Source of the DNA: DASYHQ01 sp038223165 | Lineage (GTDB): Bacteria > Planctomycetota > Phycisphaerae > Tepidisphaerales > Tepidisphaeraceae | DNA: 30,996 nt | Assembly (NCBI GenBank): GCA_038223165.1 | Contig: JBBRHE010000013.1 | Span: 1 to 30,996, forward strand | Direction of reading: 5' to 3' | Shown: piece by piece, positions 1-9,300 of the stretch | How positions within the stretch are numbered: position 1 is the first letter of the stretch | Layout: each line of letters starts with the position of its first letter | Translations under genes and position numbers: made by a program | Notes under the pieces: generated by a model | What the model was told of the DNA's origin: nothing | Databases searched by the model: none | What the model saw: the letters and a program-made list of their open reading frames with translations, nothing else

Positions 1-996
1 GCCGTCGTCGACAACGCGATCGTGTCGGCCATCGAAGCAACGCTGACCAAGGCCAGTGAGCCGACGCCCGAACCACCGCCACCACCCTCTTCGGGGACGC
101 TTAGCTGGACGACGAAAGCCAATGCGCCGGTCAAACTCTCCGAGGGTGCGGGCGTGACGATCGCGAGCAAGCTTTACGTGTTCGGTGGATACGACGTGAC
201 GAGCCCGAAATACCAGGCCACCAGCCGCGTGAGTGCGTACGACCCCGCGACCAACATGTGGTCCAACGCCGCTCCAATGCCATTACGCTTGACGCACATT
301 GGTCTGGCTACCGACGGTCAGCGCTACGCGTACGTCGCGGGGGGTTACCGCACCAATGCCGATGGCAATCAGACGTTCGCGGTCAACAATGTCTATCGGT
401 TTGACGTGATCAATAACACCTGGTTAACACTGCCCAATCTGCCCGCGGCCCGCGGGGCAGGCGCGATGCAGCTGGTCGACGGCAAGCTGTTCTACTTCGG
501 TGGTGTAAGTGCCGACCGCGTCGATCGGACCAATACGTACGTCCTGAACCTCAACAACACCGCAGCGGGCTGGACCGAGAAGGCCGCGCTGCCCGCGATG
601 AAGAACCACCTGGCGTCAGCGACGGTCGGTGGGCTGATCTACGCGATTGGGGGTCAAATTGGTACGAACGACTCGACCGGCAACCAGTCGACCGTCTACC
701 GGTACGACCCGACCGCCAACCAGTGGACCGCCGTCGCAAGCCTGCCGCAGGTGCGAAGCCATATCGGTGGATCAACATTCGTGCACAACGGTAAGATATT
801 CGTCGCTGGTGGTTTCTCTGCCAACGGCTTGGTCCTCAGCAGCGTCATCAGCTACGACCCGCTAACCAACAAGTGGACGTCGAGCGGAAACATGCCTGTA
901 TCACGCCATTCATCCGTCGGTGGAAGTGTGGGTGGGAAGATTATCGTCACCGGTGGCTACAATGCTGGGTTGAGCTGGCAGACCTGGGTCGCCTAG
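1..996 (+). CDS. Kelch-repeat (galactose-oxidase-like beta-propeller) protein, C-terminal part, 5' end outside window
   Basis: The reading frame is open from the first base, so the gene probably begins upstream; a GTG at 22 is an unlikely start because the preceding codons continue the frame. A proline-rich linker (about residues 21-30) is followed by about six kelch blades, each with a GG pair and a downstream YDP..N.W element: YVFGGYD, YVAGGY, YFGGVS, YAIGGQ, FVAGGF and IVTGGY. Such propellers mediate binding or carbohydrate chemistry on secreted proteins; none of the copper ligands of galactose oxidase can be claimed here. The domain is clearly paralogous to the C-terminal 300 residues of the protein at 3433-5967 (shared GLIYAIGGQ and TVASLP/AVASLP). 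Probably the tail of a similar exported surface protein. The kelch call is firm; the role is unknown. Confidence 0.85.
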   Translation, partial: AVVDNAIVSAIEATLTKASEPTPEPPPPPSSGTLSWTTKANAPVKLSEGAGVTIASKLYVFGGYDVTSPKYQATSRVSAYDPATNMWSNAAPMPLRLTHIGLATDGQRYAYVAGGYRTNADGNQTFAVNNVYRFDVINNTWLTLPNLPAARGAGAMQLVDGKLFYFGGVSADRVDRTNTYVLNLNNTAAGWTEKAALPAMKNHLASATVGGLIYAIGGQIGTNDSTGNQSTVYRYDPTANQWTAVASLPQVRSHIGGSTFVHNGKIFVAGGFSANGLVLSSVISYDPLTNKWTSSGNMPVSRHSSVGGSVGGKIIVTGGYNAGLSWQTWVA

Positions 997-1101
997 TTGC
1001 CTGTTGGCCTGCCAAATTCACGTTGCCTCCGCGACTTGCGGACGTGATAATCATCCATCCGGCGTCGACCGATCTGTAACCAGCACCTGAGGAAGCACTC
1101 C

Positions 1102-2295
1102 ATGTCCAGCGCAGACACCAAACCCGCACCCGTCAACCACGATGACGTCCCCGAGCGCGACCATTCCCCTCAACCACCAATCAAGGTTGAGGAGCGCAAG
1201 TTGGGATTGCACGACTTCCTGAAGACGGCCATCAAAATCGGTGGGTCGGACGTGCACCTGCAGGCGGACAGCGTCCCGATGATCCGCGTCGACGGGAGGG
1301 CCCGCTTCCTCGACACACCGCCATTGTCGGACGATACGGTGAAGGAATACGTTGACCAGATCATCAACAGCCAGTCCGAGCCGCGCGACAAGCGCGATCT
1401 GCTCGAGCACAAGGGCTCGGCCGATCTGGCCTACGCGCTACCGGGCGCGGCCCGTTTCCGTACGAACATTTTCCATAGCAAAGAGAAGTACGCGATCGTC
1501 ATGCGTCGCATCGTGACAAAGATCCCGAACTTTGAAGAGCTCAACCTTCCACCGCAGGTCGAGCAGATCGCTGACTACCACCGCGGGATCGTGATCGTGT
1601 CGGGGACGACCGGTTCGGGTAAGTCGACCTCGCTGGCGGCCGTCATCGGGAAGATCAACCGCACGCGGGCGGAACGGATTATCACCGTTGAAGACCCGAT
1701 TGAATTTGAGCACCAGAACTCGAAGTCACTGGTCAGCCAGGTCGAGGTCGGGCAGGACTCGGAGAGCTTTGACTACGCGCTGCGCGCGATGATGCGTCAG
1801 GATCCGGACGTGATCCTGATCGGTGAAATCCGAGATAGCTTCTCACTGACGACGGCGCTACGGGCCGCGGACACGGGTCACCTTGTCTTCACGACCATTC
1901 ACGCGACGAATGCCCCGATGACGATCGGCCGCGTGAGTTCACTGTTCGTTGCCGAGCAGCGTGAACTGCAGCAGGAACAGTTGGCGATGAACCTGAACGC
2001 GGTCGTCTGTCAGCGTCTGGCCAAGCGGCGTGATGGCAAGGGGCGCGTGCCGGTCAACGAGATCATGATGGCAACCCCGCTGGTGCGCAAGTACATCCTC
2101 GAAGGCGAATTTGACAAGCTCAAGGGGTGCGTCGGCAACCGTGAAAGCGGCAGTCAGAGCTTCGACCAGCATCTGACCGAGCTATTCCAGAAGCAAATCA
2201 TCGACGTCAGCGAGGCCCGCCGACTCGCGAGCAACCCGGACGCGTTGAACCTGGCGCTGCGCGGCATCAGCAACAGTGACAATCGCTTGCGATAG
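1102..2295 (+). CDS. pilT: PilT/PilU-family type IV pilus retraction ATPase
   Basis: Hexameric cytoplasmic ATPase that powers pilus retraction in twitching motility. The 397-residue protein has the N-terminal GGSDVHL motif (about 47-53), Walker A GTTGSGKST (168-176), the Asp box ITVEDPIEF, Walker B with GEIRD (241-245) and the His box TGHLVFTTIHATNA. The first 35 residues are a charged, proline-containing extension, and the end is LRGISNSDNRLR. Length is near the family norm of about 350-400. The ATG is preceded by GAGGAAG at 1089-1095, six bases upstream. No other pilus gene is adjacent, so it appears to be a stand-alone retraction motor; the PilT versus PilU subtype cannot be settled by eye. 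A hairpin follows the stop codon. Confidence 0.92.
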   Translation: MSSADTKPAPVNHDDVPERDHSPQPPIKVEERKLGLHDFLKTAIKIGGSDVHLQADSVPMIRVDGRARFLDTPPLSDDTVKEYVDQIINSQSEPRDKRDLLEHKGSADLAYALPGAARFRTNIFHSKEKYAIVMRRIVTKIPNFEELNLPPQVEQIADYHRGIVIVSGTTGSGKSTSLAAVIGKINRTRAERIITVEDPIEFEHQNSKSLVSQVEVGQDSESFDYALRAMMRQDPDVILIGEIRDSFSLTTALRAADTGHLVFTTIHATNAPMTIGRVSSLFVAEQRELQQEQLAMNLNAVVCQRLAKRRDGKGRVPVNEIMMATPLVRKYILEGEFDKLKGCVGNRESGSQSFDQHLTELFQKQIIDVSEARRLASNPDALNLALRGISNSDNRLR

Positions 2296-2324
2296 TCGAA
2301 AAAACACTCATTCCACGCAATCAA

Positions 2325-2358
2325 CGGACCGGCCAGCGCCTGCGGGTCGGTCCGCTTT
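2325..2358 (+). terminator. Probable intrinsic terminator of pilT
   Basis: A 10-bp stem pairs CGGACCGGCC (2325-2334) with GGTCGGTCCG (2345-2354), with one G-T wobble and a 10-base loop, and is followed by CTTTCTC. It lies 30 bases after the pilT stop. The T-run is short, so this is a good but not perfect intrinsic terminator. The rest of 2359-2564 holds no gene I can recognise. Confidence 0.6.
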
Positions 2359-2564
2359 CTCACTTAATCAAATTACTAAGCCACGTGGTTGTACGTTGAC
2401 CAATTGCGAGCCAGATGCGTTAGAAGCAGATGACTCGCGGGTGTGTCTGAAGCAGGCAACCGGGCTTCGGACATGAACGAGTCGATGTGGCTCGCTTTGT
2501 TGCCACAACTTTGATGAAACAGCGTGGATTCTTCACCATCACCGGTGGTGTCAACCCTGGATAG

Positions 2565-3247
2565 ACGATCCCGTTGACGGGTGGAAAAATTTCATTCCAG
2601 GCGAGAAGGCGCGGAGGTCTTCTACAAGAACATCGAGATGCGCAATCTCGGATCAGCGCCGGCACCGAGTGGCACCGAGGTGTTGTTTGCTGGTACCAAT
2701 AGTTCAAAGTTCGTGAAGCGCGACAGTGGCGCCGCAATCAATTGGACGGTCGCCAATGGTGCGTTGGCGGTCGTGCCAGGCACGGGGAGACATTCGCACG
2801 GTCGGAACGTACACCGACTACACGCTGCACGTCGAGCATAAGACGAACGTGACCGGCGATTCGCTTGCCGAGCAGAACCGTGGCAACAGTGGCATCGCGC
2901 TGGCGGGCAGTTACGAGGGGCAGGTGCTCGATTCGTACAACCGATTGTTGTCCGGCAAGAACGACCTCGGCTCGATCTACGGCATTGCCAACGCCTCTGC
3001 CAACGCTGCGCTTCCCGCCGGTGTGTGGCAGTCCTACGACATCGCGTTCACTGCGGCCAAATGGTCCGGTAGCACCAAGATTGCAGACGCACGTGTGTCG
3101 GTATGGCTCAACGGTGTGCTCGTGCAGGACGACCTGGCTATCCCGACAAACACGTTCACGTTCGACCCCGAATCGCCCGGTGCAAAACCGATCCTGTTCC
3201 AGGAACACGGCAACACCGTGGAGTACCGGAACATCTGGCTGACCTAG
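2565..3247 (+). pseudogene. DUF1080 (3-keto-disaccharide hydrolase-like) gene, broken by two frameshifts
   Basis: Three frames read in series give DUF1080-like sequence. Frame 3 (from 2565) gives LTGGKISFQA; frame 1 (from about 2605) continues with EGAEVFYKNIEMRNL, the usual end of a DUF1080 domain, then EVLFAGTNSSKF and NWTVANGALAVVPGTG, the usual start of another; frame 2 (from about 2790) continues with DIRTVGTYTDYTLHVE and runs to EYRNIWLT and a stop. Each switch corresponds to one extra base (near 2604 and near 2788). A stop at 2562 precedes the first piece, so most of the first domain is missing. DUF1080 proteins are secreted lectin-like or glycoside-active proteins common in planctomycetes. 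Decay is most likely; sequencing error at either site remains possible. Confidence 0.65.
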
Positions 3248-3432
3248 TAGCGGCTCGGCCGGTTCCATCCACGCCGTTCCATAACATTGTGGTCAGGAGA
3301 GGTACGCGTTACCCCGCTTAACACCAGCAGGTTTCAATCATGTATTAACTTTAGATTTTACGGTTGTAAGCCCATTCAACCTCGCGTATTCCAGCACGGC
3401 TTCACCGCGATACCCCTGGAGCCTGCATCCTG

Positions 3433-5967
3433 ATGAAGTGCCGCCGTACTACCAACCGAGCCCCACAGCGGCGCAGTCCGCTGTTTACCGAGCCACTCGA
3501 ATCGCGCACCTTGTTGTGCGGGTTCGTGCACGATGAATCGACAGTTCCCGGTCCACACTTCATATACGGCGAGTCGGCGACGACTGTCAGCAAGCAGTCA
3601 ACGACAGCCGCGCCGTTGTCGTCGTTCACCACCTTGGCGAGCATGCAAACCCTCGCCGCGACGGCGGCTCTGCCGGCAGGGTGGTCGTCGCAGGACATTG
3701 GCTCGGTCGCCAAGGTGGGCTCGGCATCGTTGGATGAGGCCACCGGCAACTTCGCCGTCTCTGGTGGTGGGGCGGACGTCTGGTCGACTGCCGACGGGTT
3801 CCACTTCGCCTACTCGACGCTGACGGGCAACGGGCAGATCGTCGCGCGCGTGGCGTCGGTGCAGAACACCAACGGTTTGGCCAAAGCGGGCGTCATGTTC
3901 CGTGAGTCGATGACGCCAGGTTCCAAAAACGCGTTCGTGCAGGTCAAGCCCACCAATGGCGCATCCTTTCAAACGCGTGACGCGACCGGTGGAACGACCG
4001 CCAACATCGGCTCGTACGCCAGTGGAAAAGCACCGATCTGGCTTCGCTTGACTCGTAGCGGCGACACGTTCATCGCGGCGCGGTCGAGCAACGGCACAAC
4101 GTGGGTCACGATCGCGTCCAGGACGATCCCGATGGCGCAGACGCTCTACATCGGCCTGGCCGTCACGGCACACGACAACGCGAAAATCAACACCTCCCAG
4201 TTCACGAACGTTGGCATCGCCGGCGCGCCCCTGTCGGTTCCAACGCAGTTGGCTGTCACGCAGGCTAGTTCCAGCAGCGCAGTGCTGACGTGGAACGACA
4301 CGTCGTCGACCGAAACGCTCTTCCGCATCCAACGTAGCACGAACGGTGGATCGACCTGGAGCGAAATCGGCACGACGGCCGCGAACGTCGCGACATTCAC
4401 CAACACGGGGCTCACTGCCACACTGACGTATTCGTATCGCGTGCGCGCCGAGGCGGGGTCGACGTTCACCGCTTGGTCGTCGGTTGCTACGTTCAAGCTC
4501 AACCCGACACTGGAACTGACGGGGGGTGACATCGGGTTCACCGGCAAGCTCGGTTCCAACTCGGTTGACACAACGACCGGCGTCTTCACAGTCGCGGGCG
4601 CGGGTGCTGACGTCTGGGGCACGAGCGACGCGCTGCGGTTCGTTCAGCAGCAGTTGACGGGTGACGGGTCGATCATCGTCCGGGTCGCGTCGATCCAGAC
4701 GGGCATAAACGACTTTACCAAAGCGGGCGTGATGTTCCGCGAATCGCTGGCCTCCAACTCGAAAAACGTCTTCCTGTCATTGACTCCGATGAAGGGCACG
4801 ATGTACTCGAGCCGCAAGGCCACGGGTGGCAGCACGGTCGGCAACACGACGGCCGGATCGGCGGTGCCGACGTGGCTCAAACTGCAGCGCATCGGCAACA
4901 CCTACATCGGCTCGACCTCGGCCGATGGGGTGACGTGGAAACAGACGAAGTCCGTCACGTTCGCGATGAACAGCACCATCTACGTCGGGCTGGCTGTGAC
5001 GTCACACGTGAAGGGCACTCTCGCGACCGCGACGTTCGACAACGTCAGCCGCAGCACGGCATCGGCATGGCTAGCGCTGGCGGATGCGCCGATCGCGCGC
5101 TACGAACACGCCGGCCTCACAGTCGCCGGCAAGCTCTGGTCGTTTGGTGGGTTCTACAACACCGCCATCGAGACGACCCGTCGCAGCGACGTCTACGACC
5201 CCGCGACCAACACCTGGACGCAGATCGCCGACATGCCCGAGCACCTGACGCACGTGGGCAACGCGACGGATGGCCGATACATCTACTTTGTCGGTGGGTT
5301 CCTCGGAAATTATGCCGCCGGTTTGCCGACGACCAACCATGCCTGGCGTTACGATACGACGACCAACACTTGGTCGGCGCTGCCCAACCTCCCAGAGTCG
5401 ATCGGTGCCGGTGCCGCCGCCATCGTAAACAATACGCTCTACTTCTTCGGTGGCACGAAGCGCTCGGCCGGCAAGTCCACCGCAGACTCGACGAAGACGT
5501 TCGCGCTGAGACTCGACGTTGCCGGAGCGATCTGGACGACCAAGACCGGCGTCCTGCCGGTTGCGCGCAACCACTTGGGTGGTGTCGCGGTCAACGGGCT
5601 CATCTACGCGATCGGGGGTCAGAAACTGGGATCGGAGATCACCGGCAACGTCAACACGGTTAACGTCTACAACCCTGCGACCGATAAGTGGAGCACGGTC
5701 GCGAGCTTGCCGATTGCGACAGGGCACATCGTTGCATCGACCTTCGCTTACAACGGTAAGATCCGTGTGATCGGTGGCGTAACACAAAATTCGGCCGAGG
5801 TTGACACGGTGTTTGAATACAACATCTCAACCAACATTTGGACAACGCTCGGTCCAATTCCCGGCAAACGGCAGAGTCCGCTTGCAGATGCGATCAACGG
5901 TGTGATTTACATTACCGGGGGTTTTGAACCGGGTGTGATTTATACCTCGACGTTCCGCAGCGCCTGA
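3433..5967 (+). CDS. LEPR-type secreted multidomain protein: two DUF1349-like domains, FN3, kelch propeller
   Basis: An 844-residue protein with a basic N-terminus followed by EPLESRTLLCG (20-30), the LEPR/XLL-like motif found at the start of many planctomycete exported proteins. About 86-260 and 363-540 are two copies of a concanavalin-like, DUF1349-type domain (shared GADVW, AGVMFRES, VGLAVT/IGLAVT). Between them, about 270-356 is a fibronectin type III domain (AVLTWNDTS to YSYRVRAEAGS). About 546-844 is a kelch propeller (SFGGF, YFVGGF, FFGGTK, YAIGGQ, RVIGGV, YITGGF) paralogous to the gene at 1-996. Probably a surface or extracellular carbohydrate-binding or adhesion protein; no catalytic residues are recognised. 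The ATG at 3433 is used because it places the LEPR-like motif at the N-terminus; no strong ribosome-binding site is visible. Confidence 0.88.
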   Translation: MKCRRTTNRAPQRRSPLFTEPLESRTLLCGFVHDESTVPGPHFIYGESATTVSKQSTTAAPLSSFTTLASMQTLAATAALPAGWSSQDIGSVAKVGSASLDEATGNFAVSGGGADVWSTADGFHFAYSTLTGNGQIVARVASVQNTNGLAKAGVMFRESMTPGSKNAFVQVKPTNGASFQTRDATGGTTANIGSYASGKAPIWLRLTRSGDTFIAARSSNGTTWVTIASRTIPMAQTLYIGLAVTAHDNAKINTSQFTNVGIAGAPLSVPTQLAVTQASSSSAVLTWNDTSSTETLFRIQRSTNGGSTWSEIGTTAANVATFTNTGLTATLTYSYRVRAEAGSTFTAWSSVATFKLNPTLELTGGDIGFTGKLGSNSVDTTTGVFTVAGAGADVWGTSDALRFVQQQLTGDGSIIVRVASIQTGINDFTKAGVMFRESLASNSKNVFLSLTPMKGTMYSSRKATGGSTVGNTTAGSAVPTWLKLQRIGNTYIGSTSADGVTWKQTKSVTFAMNSTIYVGLAVTSHVKGTLATATFDNVSRSTASAWLALADAPIARYEHAGLTVAGKLWSFGGFYNTAIETTRRSDVYDPATNTWTQIADMPEHLTHVGNATDGRYIYFVGGFLGNYAAGLPTTNHAWRYDTTTNTWSALPNLPESIGAGAAAIVNNTLYFFGGTKRSAGKSTADSTKTFALRLDVAGAIWTTKTGVLPVARNHLGGVAVNGLIYAIGGQKLGSEITGNVNTVNVYNPATDKWSTVASLPIATGHIVASTFAYNGKIRVIGGVTQNSAEVDTVFEYNISTNIWTTLGPIPGKRQSPLADAINGVIYITGGFEPGVIYTSTFRSA

Positions 5968-5991
5968 GCAGCTTCGCGCGGGTTTTCCCTT

Positions 5992-6033
5992 GAAGAGGCA
6001 AGCGCCGATTGACCATCTTTGGTCCTGCTCTTC
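5992..6033 (+). other. Stem-loop after the LEPR-type gene
   Basis: GAAGAGGCA (5992-6000) can pair with TGCTCTTC (6026-6033) with one bulged G, enclosing a smaller hairpin GACC/GGTC (6011-6024). It follows the stop at 5967 by 24 bases and could act as a transcription end or an RNA structure. No T-run follows, so it is not called a terminator. Confidence 0.3.
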
Positions 6034-6049
6034 CCTCGACGTCAGACCG

Positions 6050-6058
6050 TGATACAAT
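6050..6058 (+). promoter_or_regulatory. Candidate extended -10 promoter for the oxidoreductase gene
   Basis: TGATACAAT forms an extended -10 element (TGn plus TACAAT, 5 of 6 matches to TATAAT). The best -35 at 16-base spacing is TTCCCT (6031-6036), which is weak. A start near 6065 would give a leader of about 267 bases before the ATG at 6332. Inferred from consensus only. Confidence 0.4.
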
Positions 6059-6064
6059 AGTTGT

Positions 6065-6331
6065 TCCTTCACGAGATCGAATGCCGATCTCTGTGAAGCT
6101 GTTTTAACGGTCTCGCCGGCCTTATTCCCGGTGGGGTCAAGAGTCTCTAACTGCGGTGTACTAAGGCGTCTCCTGCTTCGGGCATGTCCCGGAGTAAGCC
6201 ACGCTGCGAGGTCGCAGGAAGAACAGACTGCTGAATCGGCACGTACCGTTCCCGAGCAAATGCTCTGGTTCGGGGTCGCTGTCGTCCCGCCGCCTGTCTT
6301 TCTCACCTCCATCGCTCAAGGACAGGCTGAT
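6065..6331 (+). promoter_or_regulatory. Long structured leader before the oxidoreductase gene
   Basis: This stretch has no convincing gene. An in-frame GTG at 6131 extends the downstream frame, but the added 67 residues look non-conserved and the real start has its own Shine-Dalgarno. It contains three compact stem-loops: CTTCGGG/CCCGGAG (6176-6194), CTGCGA/TCGCAG (6204-6217, two-base loop) and GAGCA/TGCTC (6254-6265). This could be a regulatory 5' UTR, but I do not recognise a known riboswitch class. Confidence 0.35.
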
Positions 6332-9300
6332 ATGGCGGTAGATCCACGTTTTCTCGTCGAATCCGGTCCCGAAGTCTTTACGGGCAACGAACTGCTGGTC
6401 AAAGGCTGCCTCGAAATCGAGGGTGGTCTAAGCTTGATGACCGGGTATCCCGGTTCCCCGGTCGCCGGATTTTTTGACACGATGGGGGATCTCGCGAGCC
6501 TTTTGCAGAAGAAGGGTGTTCGCGCTTTCCAGGCTAACAACGAGGCCCTCGCAGCAGCGGCGTTGAACGGCAGCCAGATGGCGCCGATCCGTGGCATTAT
6601 TGCCATGAAGAACGTCGGTCTGCACGTCGCTGCCGACGCACTGGCTCTGGGCAACCTCGCTGGGGCCAACCGCGAAGGTGGGGCGGTCGTCATCAGTGGT
6701 GAGGACCCGTGGTGCGATTCGACCCAGGTGCCCGCCGACAGTCGGTTTCTGTGCGAACACCTTCGCATGCCGGTCGTCGAGCCGGGCAATCAGCAGCAGG
6801 TTAAAGACTGGATTGATCTCTCGTTCAAACTCTCCCGCTCGGCCGGCCTGTACGTCTGCTACATCATCACCACCGCCCACGCCGACGGCGGTGGCACGGT
6901 CTATTGCAAACCGAACAACTGGCCGACGCTGAACACGAACCAGCGGGTCGAGCTGGAGACGAAAAAAGTCGACCTGAACCGCCTGCTGCTCCCACCGCGC
7001 ACGTGGCAGGAAGAGCTGAAGATCCCAGCTCGTTTCGACGTCACGATGAAGGCCGCGCGCGAGTTGGGCCTGAATCGGATTGACTTAGATGCCAGTTGCC
7101 AGTTGCCAGTTGCCAGTGAAAGGCAAGAAGGCAACTCGACATCCGCATCTCCACAGGAAACTGGCAACTGGCAACTGGCAACTAAGTCCCGGTCTCCCTT
7201 GGGCTTCATCGTCACCGGCATGGGTGGGCCGTACCTGCGACATGTCTTGGCCGACATCGGCCTCGGCGGGCATTTCCCGATCTTGCAGATGGGGATGAGC
7301 TATCCGGTCGACGTTGAGCTGGTCGCCGAGTTCTCGCAGTTGTGCGACAAGATGATCGTCATCGAGGAACGCCGCAGCTTCCTCGAAAAGGGCATTCGCG
7401 ATACCGCGTTCGCAAGACTGACGCACGAAGCTGCCAACGACCTCGTGTCGCGGCTGTACGGCAAGACCTTTCCGCACAAGCTCAACGGCATTCCCGATAG
7501 CCGTGGGCTGAACCCGTCGGTGTTGGCGCAGATCATCATCCCACTGATCAAGGCGACCGAAGAGGTGCCTTCCGAACTGCGCAACGGCAAGCTCAGCGCC
7601 GAATTGCAGCGCCTGCGCACCGCGAGCAAGCCGCGGCTCGACGTTCTGGGCGCGAGCGTTCAGGACCATATCGTCCCGCGCACACCGACCTTCTGCCCCG
7701 GTTGCCCGCACCGCGATAGTTCAGCGGCGCTGCTGGAGATTCGCCAGAACTTCCAGGACCCGGCGTACATGATGCGCCACCACGGTAGCGGGCCGGTCGA
7801 CCTCGTCGCGCACGGTGACACGGGTTGTTACACGATGCTGATGTTCGCCCCGACGGAACAGCTCATGCACAACTACAGTGGCATGGGCCTTGGCGCCGGC
7901 ACGGGCAGTGGCATCGACCCGTTCATCACCAACAAGCAGATCGTCTTCATGGGCGACGGCACCTTCTTCCACTCTGGGCAGGTCGCCATCAGCAACGCCG
8001 TGAAGAACGGTCAGGACATCACGTTCATCATCCTGGAAAACGGCACGACCGCGATGACCGGCCACCAGGAGCACCCGGGCACCGAAATTGATTTGATGGG
8101 CAACACGAGCTGGTTGCAGGACATTGAGGAGATCTGCCGCTCGATGGCCGGCACAAGCCCCCTCACCGTCATCAAGCTGCGCCCCGAGCGGCGTAGTGAG
8201 TACAAGCGCGTGCTCGAGAAGACCATCATCAGTGACGGTGTGAAGGTGATCATCGCCGACAAGGAATGCGGCATCACCTACAACCGCACGCAACTGAAGG
8301 AAGAACGCAAGACGATCAAGAAACATGGGTACTTGCCGAAGAAGACCCATATGAACGTGACGCCCGAGGTCTGCGAGCACTGCCTCGAATGCACCAAAGC
8401 GACCGCATGTCCGGGGCTGACGACGACCGAGACCGACTACGGCCGAAAGATCGACACCGACCTGACGTGGTGCACGAACGACGGCGCCTGTGAGCGCGTG
8501 ACGGCGACGAACGACTACGGCACCAGCGTGAAACCCTGCCCGAGCTTCGAGCAGATTACCGTCATCCGCCAGCGCCGCCGCCGATACACGTTGCCGCACA
8601 TGGCGCTGGATAAGCTGCCCGCACCGAACGTCGTCCACGACCTGTCGACCCCCGGTGCCGCGTGGCGCGCGCACATGGCGGGCGTCGGTGGCATGGGCAT
8701 CGGTGTCGTCAACGCCATCCTTGTCCGCGCCGGTCACAAGGAAGGCTACCGCGTCCTCTTCCAGGACAAAAAGGGTTTAGCGATCCGCAACGGGGGTGTG
8801 TACAGCCAAATCACGTTCGTGAAAGACGATGTGGTTCCTACCCGTACCACGGGCGGCTCGCCGGTGTCTTCGCGTATGGATAACGAAGGAACTCACGGGC
8901 GGGCCGCCCGTGGTACGGCGGAGGGGGACGTCGCGTTCTCGCTGCCCGCCGAGTTCGCCACGACGGGCGCAATCCCCTACGCAAAGGCCGACCTGCTACT
9001 CGGCATCGACATTCTGGAAGCCGCCCGCGCGATCGATCCGCGCGAACAGTTTCGCATTGCCCACAAGGACCGCACCTGCGCCGTCCTGAATACGCACAAA
9101 CAGCCGACCGTTTACCATCTGCTCGGCCGGAGCGATTTCGATCCCGAAAAACTGCGTCAAGACATCTTCAACAGTTGCCGCGAGGAGCATTCGTATGCGA
9201 AGAACCTTTCGGAACTGTGCGAGCAACGGCTCGGGTCCAAGCAGTATATGAACATCATGATGCTCGGCGTGGCGTTCCAGCTCGGGCTGATCCCCGTGTC

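Noticed and set aside
6131..6331. GTG 6131 as the oxidoreductase start
   Set aside because: The 67 extra residues look unlike any domain, and the ATG at 6332 has its own Shine-Dalgarno directly before the conserved N domain.
7091..7182. CRISPR array
   Set aside because: Repeat units are 7 bases, tandem and inverted, with no spacer-sized gaps; no cas genes nearby.
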